Below are positions 1-4,939 of a stretch of DNA of 5,459 nucleotides, piece by piece (within the stretch, counting starts at the first letter, position 1; every line of letters begins with the position of its first letter). The notes under the pieces were generated by a model. That model had not been told where the DNA came from. It searched no databases and worked only from the letters and a program-made list of their open reading frames with translations. Made by a program: the position numbers and the translations under genes. The stretch comes from JAWCLZ01 sp038850275 (GTDB lineage Archaea > Halobacteriota > JAWCLZ01): NCBI GenBank assembly GCA_038850275.1, contig JAWCLZ010000048.1, forward strand, positions 1-5,459, given 5' to 3'.

Positions 1-280
1 AGAGCGATATTGCAACTGCAAGGTTGTGAGTTCAATTACAGATACCGACATAACCCTAGATATCAGTAGAAAATAGTCTATAGCCCCTATTACTGAAAAT
101 TCAAAATGACTGACCCTTAACTCGCAGTTATTTTTAAAATCTAATCGACTAACTGTGAGGAATCAAAAGCTCTCCATCAGTAAACATGCGTAGAAACTCC
201 GGCCAAGTGCTTATCGCACCATTGAGGTGATGAAAAGAAGCACTGTTGTTGAGCCTTTTTCCTAGCTACAATTGTCTTAC
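1..280. other. Gene-poor left edge with decayed sequence
   Basis: No intact gene is visible here on either strand. The reverse strand has a 38-codon open stretch (149-265) in the same frame as the transposase-like fragment at 281-568, separated from it by two stops (TAA at 281-283, TAG at 266-268). Its peptide includes FHHLNGAISTWPEFL and could be a tail of the same decayed gene, but I cannot assign it to a family. The first 40 bases resemble the 3' half of a tRNA but do not fold properly. A strong inverted repeat at 121-159 is listed separately. Confidence 0.4.
121..159. repeat. Inverted repeat, 10-bp arms, 19-nt spacer
   Basis: CTCGCAGTTA (121-130) pairs with TAACTGTGAG (150-159). As forward-strand RNA the ten pairs are complete, with one G-U wobble. 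The right arm contains the stop codon (149-151) of the reverse-strand scrap described at the left edge. It could be the subterminal hairpin or end of a dead insertion element, or a terminator-like hairpin, although no T-run follows it. I found no second copy near 570-690 that would mark the other end of an element. Confidence 0.45.
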
Positions 281-568
281 TTAGGAAGGGAAGAAGATTG
301 TTAAATGCCGAGACGTGTGCAAAACCTTCCACCACTCGATCCAAAACCCAATATTTCTTTTTCTTGACCTCGCCTTACTGAAAAACCAATTATAACTCGA
401 CCTAGCCTTACCCTCTTCAAAGTTCCTCGACATTGTCTCAACCAAATTGTTAATCGTTCTACGCTTAAAACATACCGCCACAGCCGAAGCCATATGACAA
501 AAAGACTCAAAGCTCGGCTTAGTAAACAAATCCCGAAATTTCCGCGAAGCCTCAAGCTCACTAGGCAC
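281..568 (-). pseudogene. Transposase N-terminal fragment (DDE type), decayed
   Basis: This is a 95-codon reverse-strand stretch with a GTG start at 568 and a TAA at 281-283. Residues 11-65 fit the N-terminal helical region seen in IS701/DDE_5-like transposases: FTKPSFESF, then a hydrophobic segment, then KRRTINNL, and SSYNWFFSKAR, which corresponds to the usual tyrosine/histidine-phenylalanine 'FFSRARW' element. The catalytic DDE core is absent. An intact member would need roughly three more times this length, yet the frame hits two stops and then only a 38-codon scrap (149-265) before ending at 149. I therefore call it a remnant of an inserted element with most of its core deleted. The family assignment rests on recalled motif shape. 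An alternative is a short archaeal hypothetical protein. No terminal repeats or target duplication could be seen. Confidence 0.45.
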
Positions 569-667
569 ACCAACTCACTTAATCATAAATCCATCCCTGA
601 AAAGGAAAAAAGAGCACCAAACCACAAAAACTTTCAAGAAGAAAAAACAAAAAAGTTAGAACTAGAG

Positions 668-675
668 TAAAATAG
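668..675 (+). promoter_or_regulatory. Possible TATA box for the surface-protein gene
   Basis: TAAAATAG lies in an A-rich stretch about 25 nt ahead of the first ATG (694). A start point near 695 would make that ATG leaderless, or would give the alternative ATG at 742 a leader of about 45 nt. No good Shine-Dalgarno sequence precedes either start. The surroundings are so A-rich that this call is weak. Confidence 0.3.
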
Positions 676-693
676 AGACAAAAGAAAGTCGAA

Positions 694-2745
694 ATGAAAG
701 AAGTTAATTCAAGGCAGATTAAATCAACATGTGGAATTAAAATGTGGAGAAAGTTAATTTTTTACTTTATATTAATTATTGTGCTTTTTTCCACATATGC
801 AAGCTGCACCCTCATAACCCACCCCAAGGAGTATGCAGTTTATATTGCTACTCGCGATGAAGGAGTTGCAAATGCTATAGGCGCAAGTGAATACAGCTTT
901 TTGAAATGGCAGTCTAAAAACTATTCTGCGATAAATAATGAACTAACGAAGCTGGCTGAGATAATTTTTGAGCAGGAAATAGATGATGAAAAGCTATTGC
1001 GTGAGGGAGAAGAATGGAAAATGGGAGAAAATTACTCACTAAAAGTAGTATCCATCGACCTCGCCGAAAAAAAGGCAAGAATGCAATTCCTTCACAATAG
1101 TACAGTTTTAAAGGATTCAATTGTCGGGACCATATTACCGAATCAATCCACATTCATTTATAAGAGAAAGATAGCGGGAGTGCCAAATGTGCCTCAATTC
1201 ATTTGCTATCTCCACGATGTATTTCATGGCATCGATGCAAGCCTCGTGGTGATAAAATATGTTTTCTTGATTTCAGAGCAAACCATCTCCCTACCTAGCA
1301 CTATTCCCTTTTTGAAAACATCTCCAAAGCTATATACTGCATATGAAGCAACTGGTCGTGATATAAATATTGCAAATGCAATTGGAGCAATGGAATATCA
1401 CTATTTGAAATGGCAATCAGCTGATTATGTTGCAATCGCCGGCGACCCGAGCAAGCTTGCGAGGATAATTGTGAATCAAAGCCTTGATGAAGAAAAAATT
1501 CTTTCCGAGGGTGAAATATGGCAATTAGGAGAGGATTACTCGCTAAGAATTGCCTCGATCGATGTTGGGAAGAAACTCGCGTGGCTTCAATTCTATCGCG
1601 ATGAGGTGAAGTTAAAGGAAGAAATAAAAGGAGGCACAGCGCCAGTAGATAATATTTTTGTTTATAAAACAACTATTGCTTGGACAGGAAATGTGCCTCA
1701 ATTCATTTGCTATCTAGGAGATATTTTGCAAACCACGAATAAGAGCTATGTAGCGATTAAATATACATTCCTCATCTCAAATGAAACTGTTGCGACGCTC
1801 TCTGCTGAAATTAAGGTAAATCCCCAACAGATTACCCCGGCTCAAAAGGCAAACATTACAATTACCGTTGCTAGCGATACCGAACCTGTTGCGAATGCAC
1901 GAATATTGCTGAATATAAGTGATGGTAGTCTGCAAGAAACAGTGGGGCTAACTGATAGAAATGGTAGCTTCAGCACAACCTTTACCTCGAATACCTCCGG
2001 TAATTTCACTTTAAATGCAGTTGTGGAAAAAGTTGGATATATTAATACTTCAGCTCAAGCCTCAATAGTAGTTATGCCCACGCCTTTGGAGATATTGAAC
2101 CAGGCATTAGCAATGTTAATATTAATAGTAATTGCGGTTATTGGTGTGATACTATGGTTTAATCAAAAACTGAAGATATATCCTCTACCAAGAGAAATCC
2201 CTGCAGATGGAGTTTCATCGGCCAGAATTGTGATAGAATCCATCAACTACTTCAAATTTCCTAAGCCAGTGAAATCAAACACAAAGATTGAGCTATCCAC
2301 CACAATTGGCACATTGCCAAGCAGTATCTTAATTCCAAAGGGGAGCTCGAGGGTTGAGACAGCTCTAATTGCTTCTAAGGAAGTTGGAACCGCGGAAATA
2401 GTTGCAAAGGCTGATGATCTTAAAGCGAGAGCAAAAGTGATATTTATCGCTCCTGAGTTATTCTTAAAGCTCAGCGCTGAGCCCAACGAGTTGCCTGCAG
2501 ATGGCAAGTCCATATCGACGATTACAATAAGAATTGAGGATAAAAATGGGAATCCATTCATGCTTCCTAGAGAACGAATTGTTCACCTCTCAACGACACT
2601 TGGAACTATCGGAAGCCCCATTAAGATTGCTAGGGATAGCGCAGTGGCAACTGCAACTTTGATAGCACCAATAGTCAGCGGCAGAGCAAAGATAACTGTC
2701 AATGTTGAAGACCTAAGCGAATCGATAGAGATCATATACAAATGA
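694..2745 (+). CDS. S-layer-domain surface protein with Ig-like domains
   Basis: This is a 683-residue envelope protein. Residues 19-37 form a hydrophobic signal or anchor helix, with a cysteine at 38. Residues 47-199 and 214-367 are two tandem repeats, each with the order KWQS, KLA.II, GE.W..GE.YSL, ID, then NVPQFICYL and IKY.FLIS. This matches the S-layer family duplication domain of Methanosarcina-type surface proteins, though each copy looks shortened at its N-terminus. Residues 370-461 look like an extracellular Ig/Big-type domain with several N-x-S/T sites. Residues 470-489 are a membrane helix followed by basic residues. Two bacterial-Ig (invasin, Big_1-like) domains follow (496-586 and 587-683), with PADG and LSTT.GT signatures. 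By the positive-inside rule these last domains would lie in the cytoplasm, which is odd. An alternative ATG at codon 17 (742) gives a more usual signal-peptide length. The next ORF overlaps the stop (ATGA). The role is probably structural or adhesive at the cell surface; the exact function is unknown. Confidence 0.85.
   Translation: MKEVNSRQIKSTCGIKMWRKLIFYFILIIVLFSTYASCTLITHPKEYAVYIATRDEGVANAIGASEYSFLKWQSKNYSAINNELTKLAEIIFEQEIDDEKLLREGEEWKMGENYSLKVVSIDLAEKKARMQFLHNSTVLKDSIVGTILPNQSTFIYKRKIAGVPNVPQFICYLHDVFHGIDASLVVIKYVFLISEQTISLPSTIPFLKTSPKLYTAYEATGRDINIANAIGAMEYHYLKWQSADYVAIAGDPSKLARIIVNQSLDEEKILSEGEIWQLGEDYSLRIASIDVGKKLAWLQFYRDEVKLKEEIKGGTAPVDNIFVYKTTIAWTGNVPQFICYLGDILQTTNKSYVAIKYTFLISNETVATLSAEIKVNPQQITPAQKANITITVASDTEPVANARILLNISDGSLQETVGLTDRNGSFSTTFTSNTSGNFTLNAVVEKVGYINTSAQASIVVMPTPLEILNQALAMLILIVIAVIGVILWFNQKLKIYPLPREIPADGVSSARIVIESINYFKFPKPVKSNTKIELSTTIGTLPSSILIPKGSSRVETALIASKEVGTAEIVAKADDLKARAKVIFIAPELFLKLSAEPNELPADGKSISTITIRIEDKNGNPFMLPRERIVHLSTTLGTIGSPIKIARDSAVATATLIAPIVSGRAKITVNVEDLSESIEIIYK
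832..1794 (+). repeat. Two tandem S-layer-like domain copies
   Basis: The copies encode residues 47-199 and 214-367 of the surface protein and are offset by 168 codons (504 nt) over most of their length. Most of the DNA has diverged, but 27 bases encoding the NVPQFICYL core (1185-1211 and 1689-1715) are identical. Each copy holds a single cysteine, at residues 171 and 339, in the same place. Confidence 0.85.
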
Positions 2746-2952
2746 AATGGAATAAAGATATCATTGAAAGGAATAGCGTTCAAAAACCCCTAACTCTGCT
2801 CTGTGGGATTTTTTGGTTTCGCCGTGGGAGTCATCTCAGGCCTGCTACCCTCAACTTCAAATAGCTATGGAATTTATCTCTCTTCTTCTTAACGGGGAAC
2901 CCTCTTTCAAATTGTGTTATTTCTTCGTCTTAAAGAATTAAAAAAAGCTTGA
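2742..2952 (+). pseudogene. Small two-helix membrane protein, frameshifted
   Basis: The ATG at 2742 overlaps the stop of the surface-protein gene (ATGA), so the two would be translationally coupled. The first frame reads MKWNKDIIERNSVQKPLTLL, then CGIF, and then turns into hydrophilic nonsense ending at 2862-2864. One extra T in the T6 run (2809-2814) explains this: with T5 the reading continues GFAVGVISGLLPS and NSYGIYL, a clean hydrophobic helix. A TAA at 2890-2892 then interrupts. A shift to the next frame gives LFFLTG, and the original restored frame resumes with TLFQIVLFLRLKELKKA, ending at a TGA (2950-2952). The intact product would be about 68-70 residues: short cytoplasmic head, two membrane helices and a basic tail. 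I do not recognise the family with confidence; an archaeal EMC6-like protein is a loose possibility. Either the gene is decaying or the assembly carries homopolymer errors. Its last 15 bases overlap the end of the convergent regulator gene. Confidence 0.5.
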
Positions 2953-3477
2953 TCTCCTCTCACAGTGCCCGTGGAACAAACATCTATTTGTCCTTCTATA
3001 TTTGCAATGTCCACATAGCTTTTCTCTGAATTTAGACGTAATATTAACCTGCTTTTTATGATAGCATAAGCGATCTTCTAGCTTTATTTCTTCAAGTCGA
3101 CTTAAAATTTGCTCTTCCAAAAAATTTTGATCACATTTATGCAGAATCTCAGCAACTTTTTTACCGGTTAAAGTTAATTCGACTCTTTTGCTTTCATCTC
3201 TTCTAAGTATCTCAATAGCTGTTAAGCATTCAATATGCTTTTCAATTGTACGAGGTGAAAGCATTTGCATCTGCAATGATATCTCCTGAAGCGTGTGATA
3301 GCCATCGGGGAAGTTCTGGATGAAGAGATATAAACTGCCTGAGAAAAAAGTCTTCCCAGCCTTTCTAGTTTTAGTAATCTCTTCCCACTTCTGCTGCAGC
3401 TTAATCAAAAATTCAAAGTCATCTCCCGCTGGCAGGGATATCTTTGTTATTAGAGGTACAGCTGCTTCGATTTTCAT
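2938..3477 (-). CDS. Winged-helix regulator with four-cysteine tail
   Basis: This is a 179-residue predicted DNA-binding protein. Residues 44-110 fit a winged helix: helix LYLFIQNFP, a helix-turn-helix around 62-91 (TLQEISLQMQMLSPRTIEKH), then a wing (ILRRDESKRVELTLTGKK) as in MarR/ArsR-like archaeal regulators. Residues 117-135 are a probable amphipathic helix. The tail has Cys155-x2-Cys158-x7-Cys166-x5-Cys172, with histidines at 157, 169 and 171 and an extra Cys138. This arrangement could hold zinc or an iron-sulfur cluster, which would make it a metal- or redox-responsive factor; that is inference. I chose ATG 3477 over the ATG at 3510 because a G-rich Shine-Dalgarno sits just upstream and because the TATA box places the transcript start near 3508. 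The gene is transcribed alone and convergent to the small membrane-protein relic. Its promoter contains an inverted repeat suited to autoregulation. The exact family is not recognised. Confidence 0.8.
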   Translation of the reverse strand: MKIEAAVPLITKISLPAGDDFEFLIKLQQKWEEITKTRKAGKTFFSGSLYLFIQNFPDGYHTLQEISLQMQMLSPRTIEKHIECLTAIEILRRDESKRVELTLTGKKVAEILHKCDQNFLEEQILSRLEEIKLEDRLCYHKKQVNITSKFREKLCGHCKYRRTNRCLFHGHCERRSSFF

Positions 3478-3483
3478 ATTCAA

Positions 3484-3491
3484 CCCCCCCC
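3484..3491 (-). promoter_or_regulatory. Run of eight G as Shine-Dalgarno of the regulator
   Basis: On the reverse strand GGGGGGGG is followed by TTGAAT and the ATG at 3477, a normal ribosome-binding distance. It supports this start over the upstream ATG at 3510. A G8 homopolymer in otherwise AT-rich DNA is unusual and prone to length change. Confidence 0.55.
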
Positions 3492-3510
3492 ATCGAACAA
3501 ATAAAAACAT

Positions 3511-3536
3511 AATATTATTTTATTTCTAATAATATT
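3511..3536. promoter_or_regulatory. Operator-like inverted repeat in regulator promoter
   Basis: AATATTATT (3511-3519) and AATAATATT (3528-3536) are perfect inverted 9-bp arms with an 8-bp spacer. The repeat lies between the TATA box and the expected start of the reverse-strand transcript, where a bound dimer would block initiation. The arms are pure A/T in an A/T-rich region, so chance is possible. Confidence 0.4.
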
Positions 3537-3540
3537 TAAA
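3531..3540 (-). promoter_or_regulatory. TATA box of the regulator gene
   Basis: TTTAAATATT on the reverse strand is a good archaeal TATA element. A start point about 25 nt downstream falls near 3508-3510, giving a leader of roughly 30 nt before the ATG at 3477 and including its G-rich ribosome binding site. Confidence 0.55.
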
Positions 3541-3582
3541 TTTAACTGCTATTTCTGGATGTGACGATATAAAACACCACGC

Positions 3583-3620
3583 AATATTTTAAATAAAAAT
3601 TAATTTTTATAAAAAATATT
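3583..3620. repeat. 38-bp near-perfect AT palindrome
   Basis: The two 19-nt arms (3583-3601 and 3602-3620) meet without a spacer. They are inverted copies of each other except at two adjacent positions (3591-3592 against 3611-3612). All bases are A or T. The sequence can extrude a cruciform, or form a long weak hairpin in RNA. It stands between the regulator promoter and the end of the DUF72 gene and does not match a usual terminator, since DUF72 ends about 170 bases away. Confidence 0.8.
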
Positions 3621-3621
3621 C

Positions 3622-3646
3622 TATACGCATGCTATGCGCGCGCACA
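3622..3646. other. Alternating purine-pyrimidine tract (Z-DNA prone)
   Basis: TATACGCATGC (3622-3632) and TATGCGCGCGCACA (3633-3646) each alternate pyrimidine and purine, with one break between them. The core CGCATGCTATGCG (3627-3639) is also a 5-bp hairpin with a 3-nt loop. This GC-rich island directly abuts the 38-bp AT palindrome. Confidence 0.65.
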
Positions 3647-3663
3647 ATTATTTATTAATGCAC

Positions 3664-3684
3664 AAGGTTTAAGGTTTAAATAGT
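3664..3684 (+). promoter_or_regulatory. Forward TATA box with tandem AAGGTTT
   Basis: Two back-to-back copies of AAGGTTT (3664-3677) run into TTTAAATAG (3675-3683), an archaeal TATA-like box with a purine-rich BRE-like element ahead. A start near 3705 would be expected. No forward ORF follows, so this may drive a non-coding or antisense RNA across the end of the DUF72 gene, or be the remains of a lost gene's promoter. Confidence 0.35.
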
Positions 3685-3686
3685 GC

Positions 3687-3698
3687 GAGATGCATCTC
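3687..3698. repeat. 12-bp perfect palindrome
   Basis: GAGATGCATCTC is its own reverse complement. It lies just downstream of the forward TATA box at 3675-3683, a position fit for a repressor site. Confidence 0.5.
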
Positions 3699-3720
3699 TA
3701 GATATTCTGCTTTCTTTACC

Positions 3721-3730
3721 TTTTAAATAG
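3721..3730 (+). promoter_or_regulatory. Second forward TATA box without a gene
   Basis: TTTTAAATAG repeats the core of the box 46 bases upstream. About 35 bases downstream is AAAGGTGG (3763-3770), which looks like a Shine-Dalgarno, but only ATT and not ATG follows at the right distance and no ORF of substance opens. It may be the 5' end of a gene removed when the DUF72 gene came to lie here. Confidence 0.3.
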
Positions 3731-3790
3731 CTCCTGTTTGAAGATAGATGTGTTAAAGCTCTAAAGGTGGTAAGAAATTCGGCAGAAAAT

Positions 3791-4489
3791 TTATTTTTTC
3801 ATAGACATGAAAATTTGCCTCATTCGCTGTGCATTTTCCAGCATTGCGTGGTCATTATTAAAATACACATAGGCTCTCTCTGGCTTTGCATTTACGATTT
3901 TATCGGCAATTTCCTGGAGTTCTTCATCTGAATAGAAATGTGAATACCACTCGCTTCGACCGTGAATCCTTTCGTAGACTGCGCCACTGGTATTGAAAAT
4001 TGTTCTTGGTAAATCTGGTGCATCAATACTAACCAAGGTAATTCCAAGTTTCTCCGCCCAGTTGACATAGAGATTGTTAAACCACTCTTCATTTCTAAAT
4101 TCCAATGCAAATTTAGAGCCTAAATCTACTTTATGAATGAATTCTTCAATCTTTTCAATCGAATTAGGCGTGGTATTTGGTTGAAGCTGAAAGAGATAGA
4201 AATCAATACATTTAGCGAGTGGCTCGAATAGTTTTTCAAATTCCTTCCAAGTTTGAAAAGCATGTGAATCAAGCTTAAAAACGTGTGTGATTAAACGATT
4301 CACCTTGATAGCCCATCTCAAATGCTTCCCTGATTTAGCCCAAGCTTTTATTTGATTTGGAAATGGAAAGCGATAAAAACTAGCGTTTAGTTCCACCGAG
4401 TTCAAACCTGAATTTTCAATAAACCACTTAAAATTTCCCCCTTCATTCCAAGAGTAATACCAACCAGATGTACCGATAAAGATTTCCAT
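3791..4489 (-). CDS. DUF72 (YecE-like) family protein
   Basis: This 232-residue protein is of the DUF72/YecE family (PF01904), a TIM-barrel-like fold found across bacteria and archaea. Its biochemical role is not settled. Family motifs appear in order: IGTSGW at residues 5-10, VELNASFYRFP at 32-42, FQLQP at 100-104, FALEFRNEEWF at 127-137, SIDAPD at 154-159, YERIHGR at 172-178, and YVYFNND followed by ENAQRM from 207. The length is normal and nothing is missing. I start at ATG 4489, since family members begin a few residues before IGTSGW and a GTGAGG element lies 11 nt upstream. A TTG at 4498 would add three residues but leaves only 2 nt to that element. The gene is monocistronic and divergent from the zinc-ribbon gene, with 192 bases between the two starts. 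Confidence 0.96.
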   Translation of the reverse strand: MEIFIGTSGWYYSWNEGGNFKWFIENSGLNSVELNASFYRFPFPNQIKAWAKSGKHLRWAIKVNRLITHVFKLDSHAFQTWKEFEKLFEPLAKCIDFYLFQLQPNTTPNSIEKIEEFIHKVDLGSKFALEFRNEEWFNNLYVNWAEKLGITLVSIDAPDLPRTIFNTSGAVYERIHGRSEWYSHFYSDEELQEIADKIVNAKPERAYVYFNNDHAMLENAQRMRQIFMSMKK

Positions 4490-4505
4490 ATCTAGCAAGC
4501 CTCAC

Positions 4506-4517
4506 TCATAGCTATGA
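4506..4517. repeat. 12-bp palindrome ahead of the DUF72 gene
   Basis: TCATAGCTATGA is a perfect palindrome lying 17-28 bases upstream of the DUF72 start. If the TATA box at 4531-4540 is used, the palindrome covers the expected transcript start, so it could be an operator. Confidence 0.35.
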
Positions 4518-4530
4518 TTTTTTCATGAGA

Positions 4531-4540
4531 ATAAATTATT
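4531..4540 (-). promoter_or_regulatory. Likely TATA box of the DUF72 gene
   Basis: AATAATTTAT on the reverse strand would place the start point near 4510, giving a leader of about 20 nt that holds the GTGAGG ribosome binding site (4501-4506). A second candidate, around 4566-4575 (TAAAATAT on the reverse strand), would give a leader of about 55 nt. I cannot decide between them. Confidence 0.35.
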
Positions 4541-4612
4541 TCTTGTAGGGATGGAAAATCGAGGCTATATTTTATCTGAAGTTTGACCTATTGCGTGTTA
4601 ATGCAAGTGTAA

Positions 4613-4628
4613 CGCTAAAGTTAAATAG
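4613..4628 (+). promoter_or_regulatory. BRE and TATA box of the zinc-ribbon gene
   Basis: CGCTAAAG (BRE-like) is followed by TTAAATAG (4621-4628). A start 25 nt downstream falls near 4650, about 30 nt before the ATG. Position and composition are typical for archaea. Confidence 0.55.
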
Positions 4629-4650
4629 TAAGCTTGCTTTTTAAGAAGCA

Positions 4651-4664
4651 TACACAATTGTGTA
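4651..4664. promoter_or_regulatory. 14-bp palindrome at the expected transcript start
   Basis: TACACAATTGTGTA is a perfect palindrome at the expected start point of the zinc-ribbon gene and seven bases ahead of its ribosome binding site. Just before it, 4635-4650 (TGCTTTTTAAGAAGCA) is also palindromic, with one mismatched pair. A repressor bound here would block initiation. Confidence 0.45.
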
Positions 4665-4670
4665 CGAGAT

Positions 4671-4675
4671 AGGAG
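4671..4675 (+). promoter_or_regulatory. Ribosome binding site AGGAG
   Basis: AGGAG lies 6 nt before the ATG at 4682 and fixes the start of the short zinc-ribbon gene. Confidence 0.75.
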
Positions 4676-4681
4676 AGTAAT

Positions 4682-4858
4682 ATGCGATTTAGAGGAAGAG
4701 AAGGTCGAGAGAGAAACTCTAGACCGAGGGAGATGTTTCCGGCAAAGTGTGCGGATTGTGGAGTTGAAACTCAAGTGCCTTTTAAGCCAGCGCCTGATAG
4801 ACCTGTTTATTGTCAAGAATGCTATAAAAAACATAGGCCAGCTAGGCGTAGGTTTTAA
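4682..4858 (+). CDS. Small CxxC-x17-CxxC zinc-ribbon protein
   Basis: This 58-residue, strongly basic protein starts with the arginine-rich MRFRGREGRERNSRPRE. A treble-clef or zinc-ribbon-like element follows: Cys23-x2-Cys26-x17-Cys44-x2-Cys47, with the motif VPFKPAPDRPVYC between the pairs and a basic KKHRPARRRF tail. The spacing and the V-PFKP-RPVYC signature match the widespread CxxC-x17-CxxC domain family of bacteria and methanogens, whose role is unknown; the basic ends suggest nucleic-acid or ribosome binding. It is not the TFB zinc ribbon, despite similar spacing and the TFB relic downstream. The gene has its own promoter, a palindrome at the expected start point, a strong AGGAG site and a hairpin/T-run terminator, so it stands alone and is probably well expressed. 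Confidence 0.9.
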   Translation: MRFRGREGRERNSRPREMFPAKCADCGVETQVPFKPAPDRPVYCQECYKKHRPARRRF

Positions 4859-4904
4859 TAAGAAAAAGAGGCTTTTCAACGCCACTTTTGTGATTCTAAT
4901 AGTT

Positions 4905-4934
4905 TTTAGAAGATGAAGATTCTAAAGTTTTTTT
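4905..4934 (+). terminator. Hairpin and T-run after the zinc-ribbon gene
   Basis: TTTAGAA (4905-4911) pairs with TTCTAAA (4920-4926) around an 8-nt loop, and seven T follow at 4928-4934. The stem is weak, but in archaea the T-run alone can terminate. It lies 46 bases past the stop of the zinc-ribbon gene. Confidence 0.5.
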
Positions 4935-4939
4935 ATTTT

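Noticed and set aside
1..42. tRNA 3' half, from AGAGC through GGTTGTGAGTTCAATTAC
   Set aside because: The D-arm end and T-loop look right by eye, but the T stem does not pair, the anticodon loop would have two bases, and no CCA or acceptor match is present. At most a degenerate relic cut by the window edge.
2785..2816. Terminator hairpin AACCCC...GGGATT with T-run after the surface-protein gene
   Set aside because: The arms carry a mismatch, the loop is long, and the sequence is better explained as coding DNA of the coupled small membrane protein, whose frame passes through it.
3478..3510. Upstream ATG (3510) as start of the regulator gene
   Set aside because: It would lie at the expected transcript start, lacks a ribosome binding site, and would translate the G8 Shine-Dalgarno as Trp-Gly-Gly.
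3583..3620. Replication origin unwinding element
   Set aside because: AT-rich and palindromic, but no cdc6/orc1 gene or origin-recognition-box repeats are visible in the window.
4682..4858. Zinc-ribbon protein as a detached N-terminus of the TFB relic
   Set aside because: The spacing of cysteines is similar, but the VPFKP/RPVYC signature belongs to the CxxC-x17-CxxC family, it has its own stop and terminator, and the TFB B-finger region is absent.
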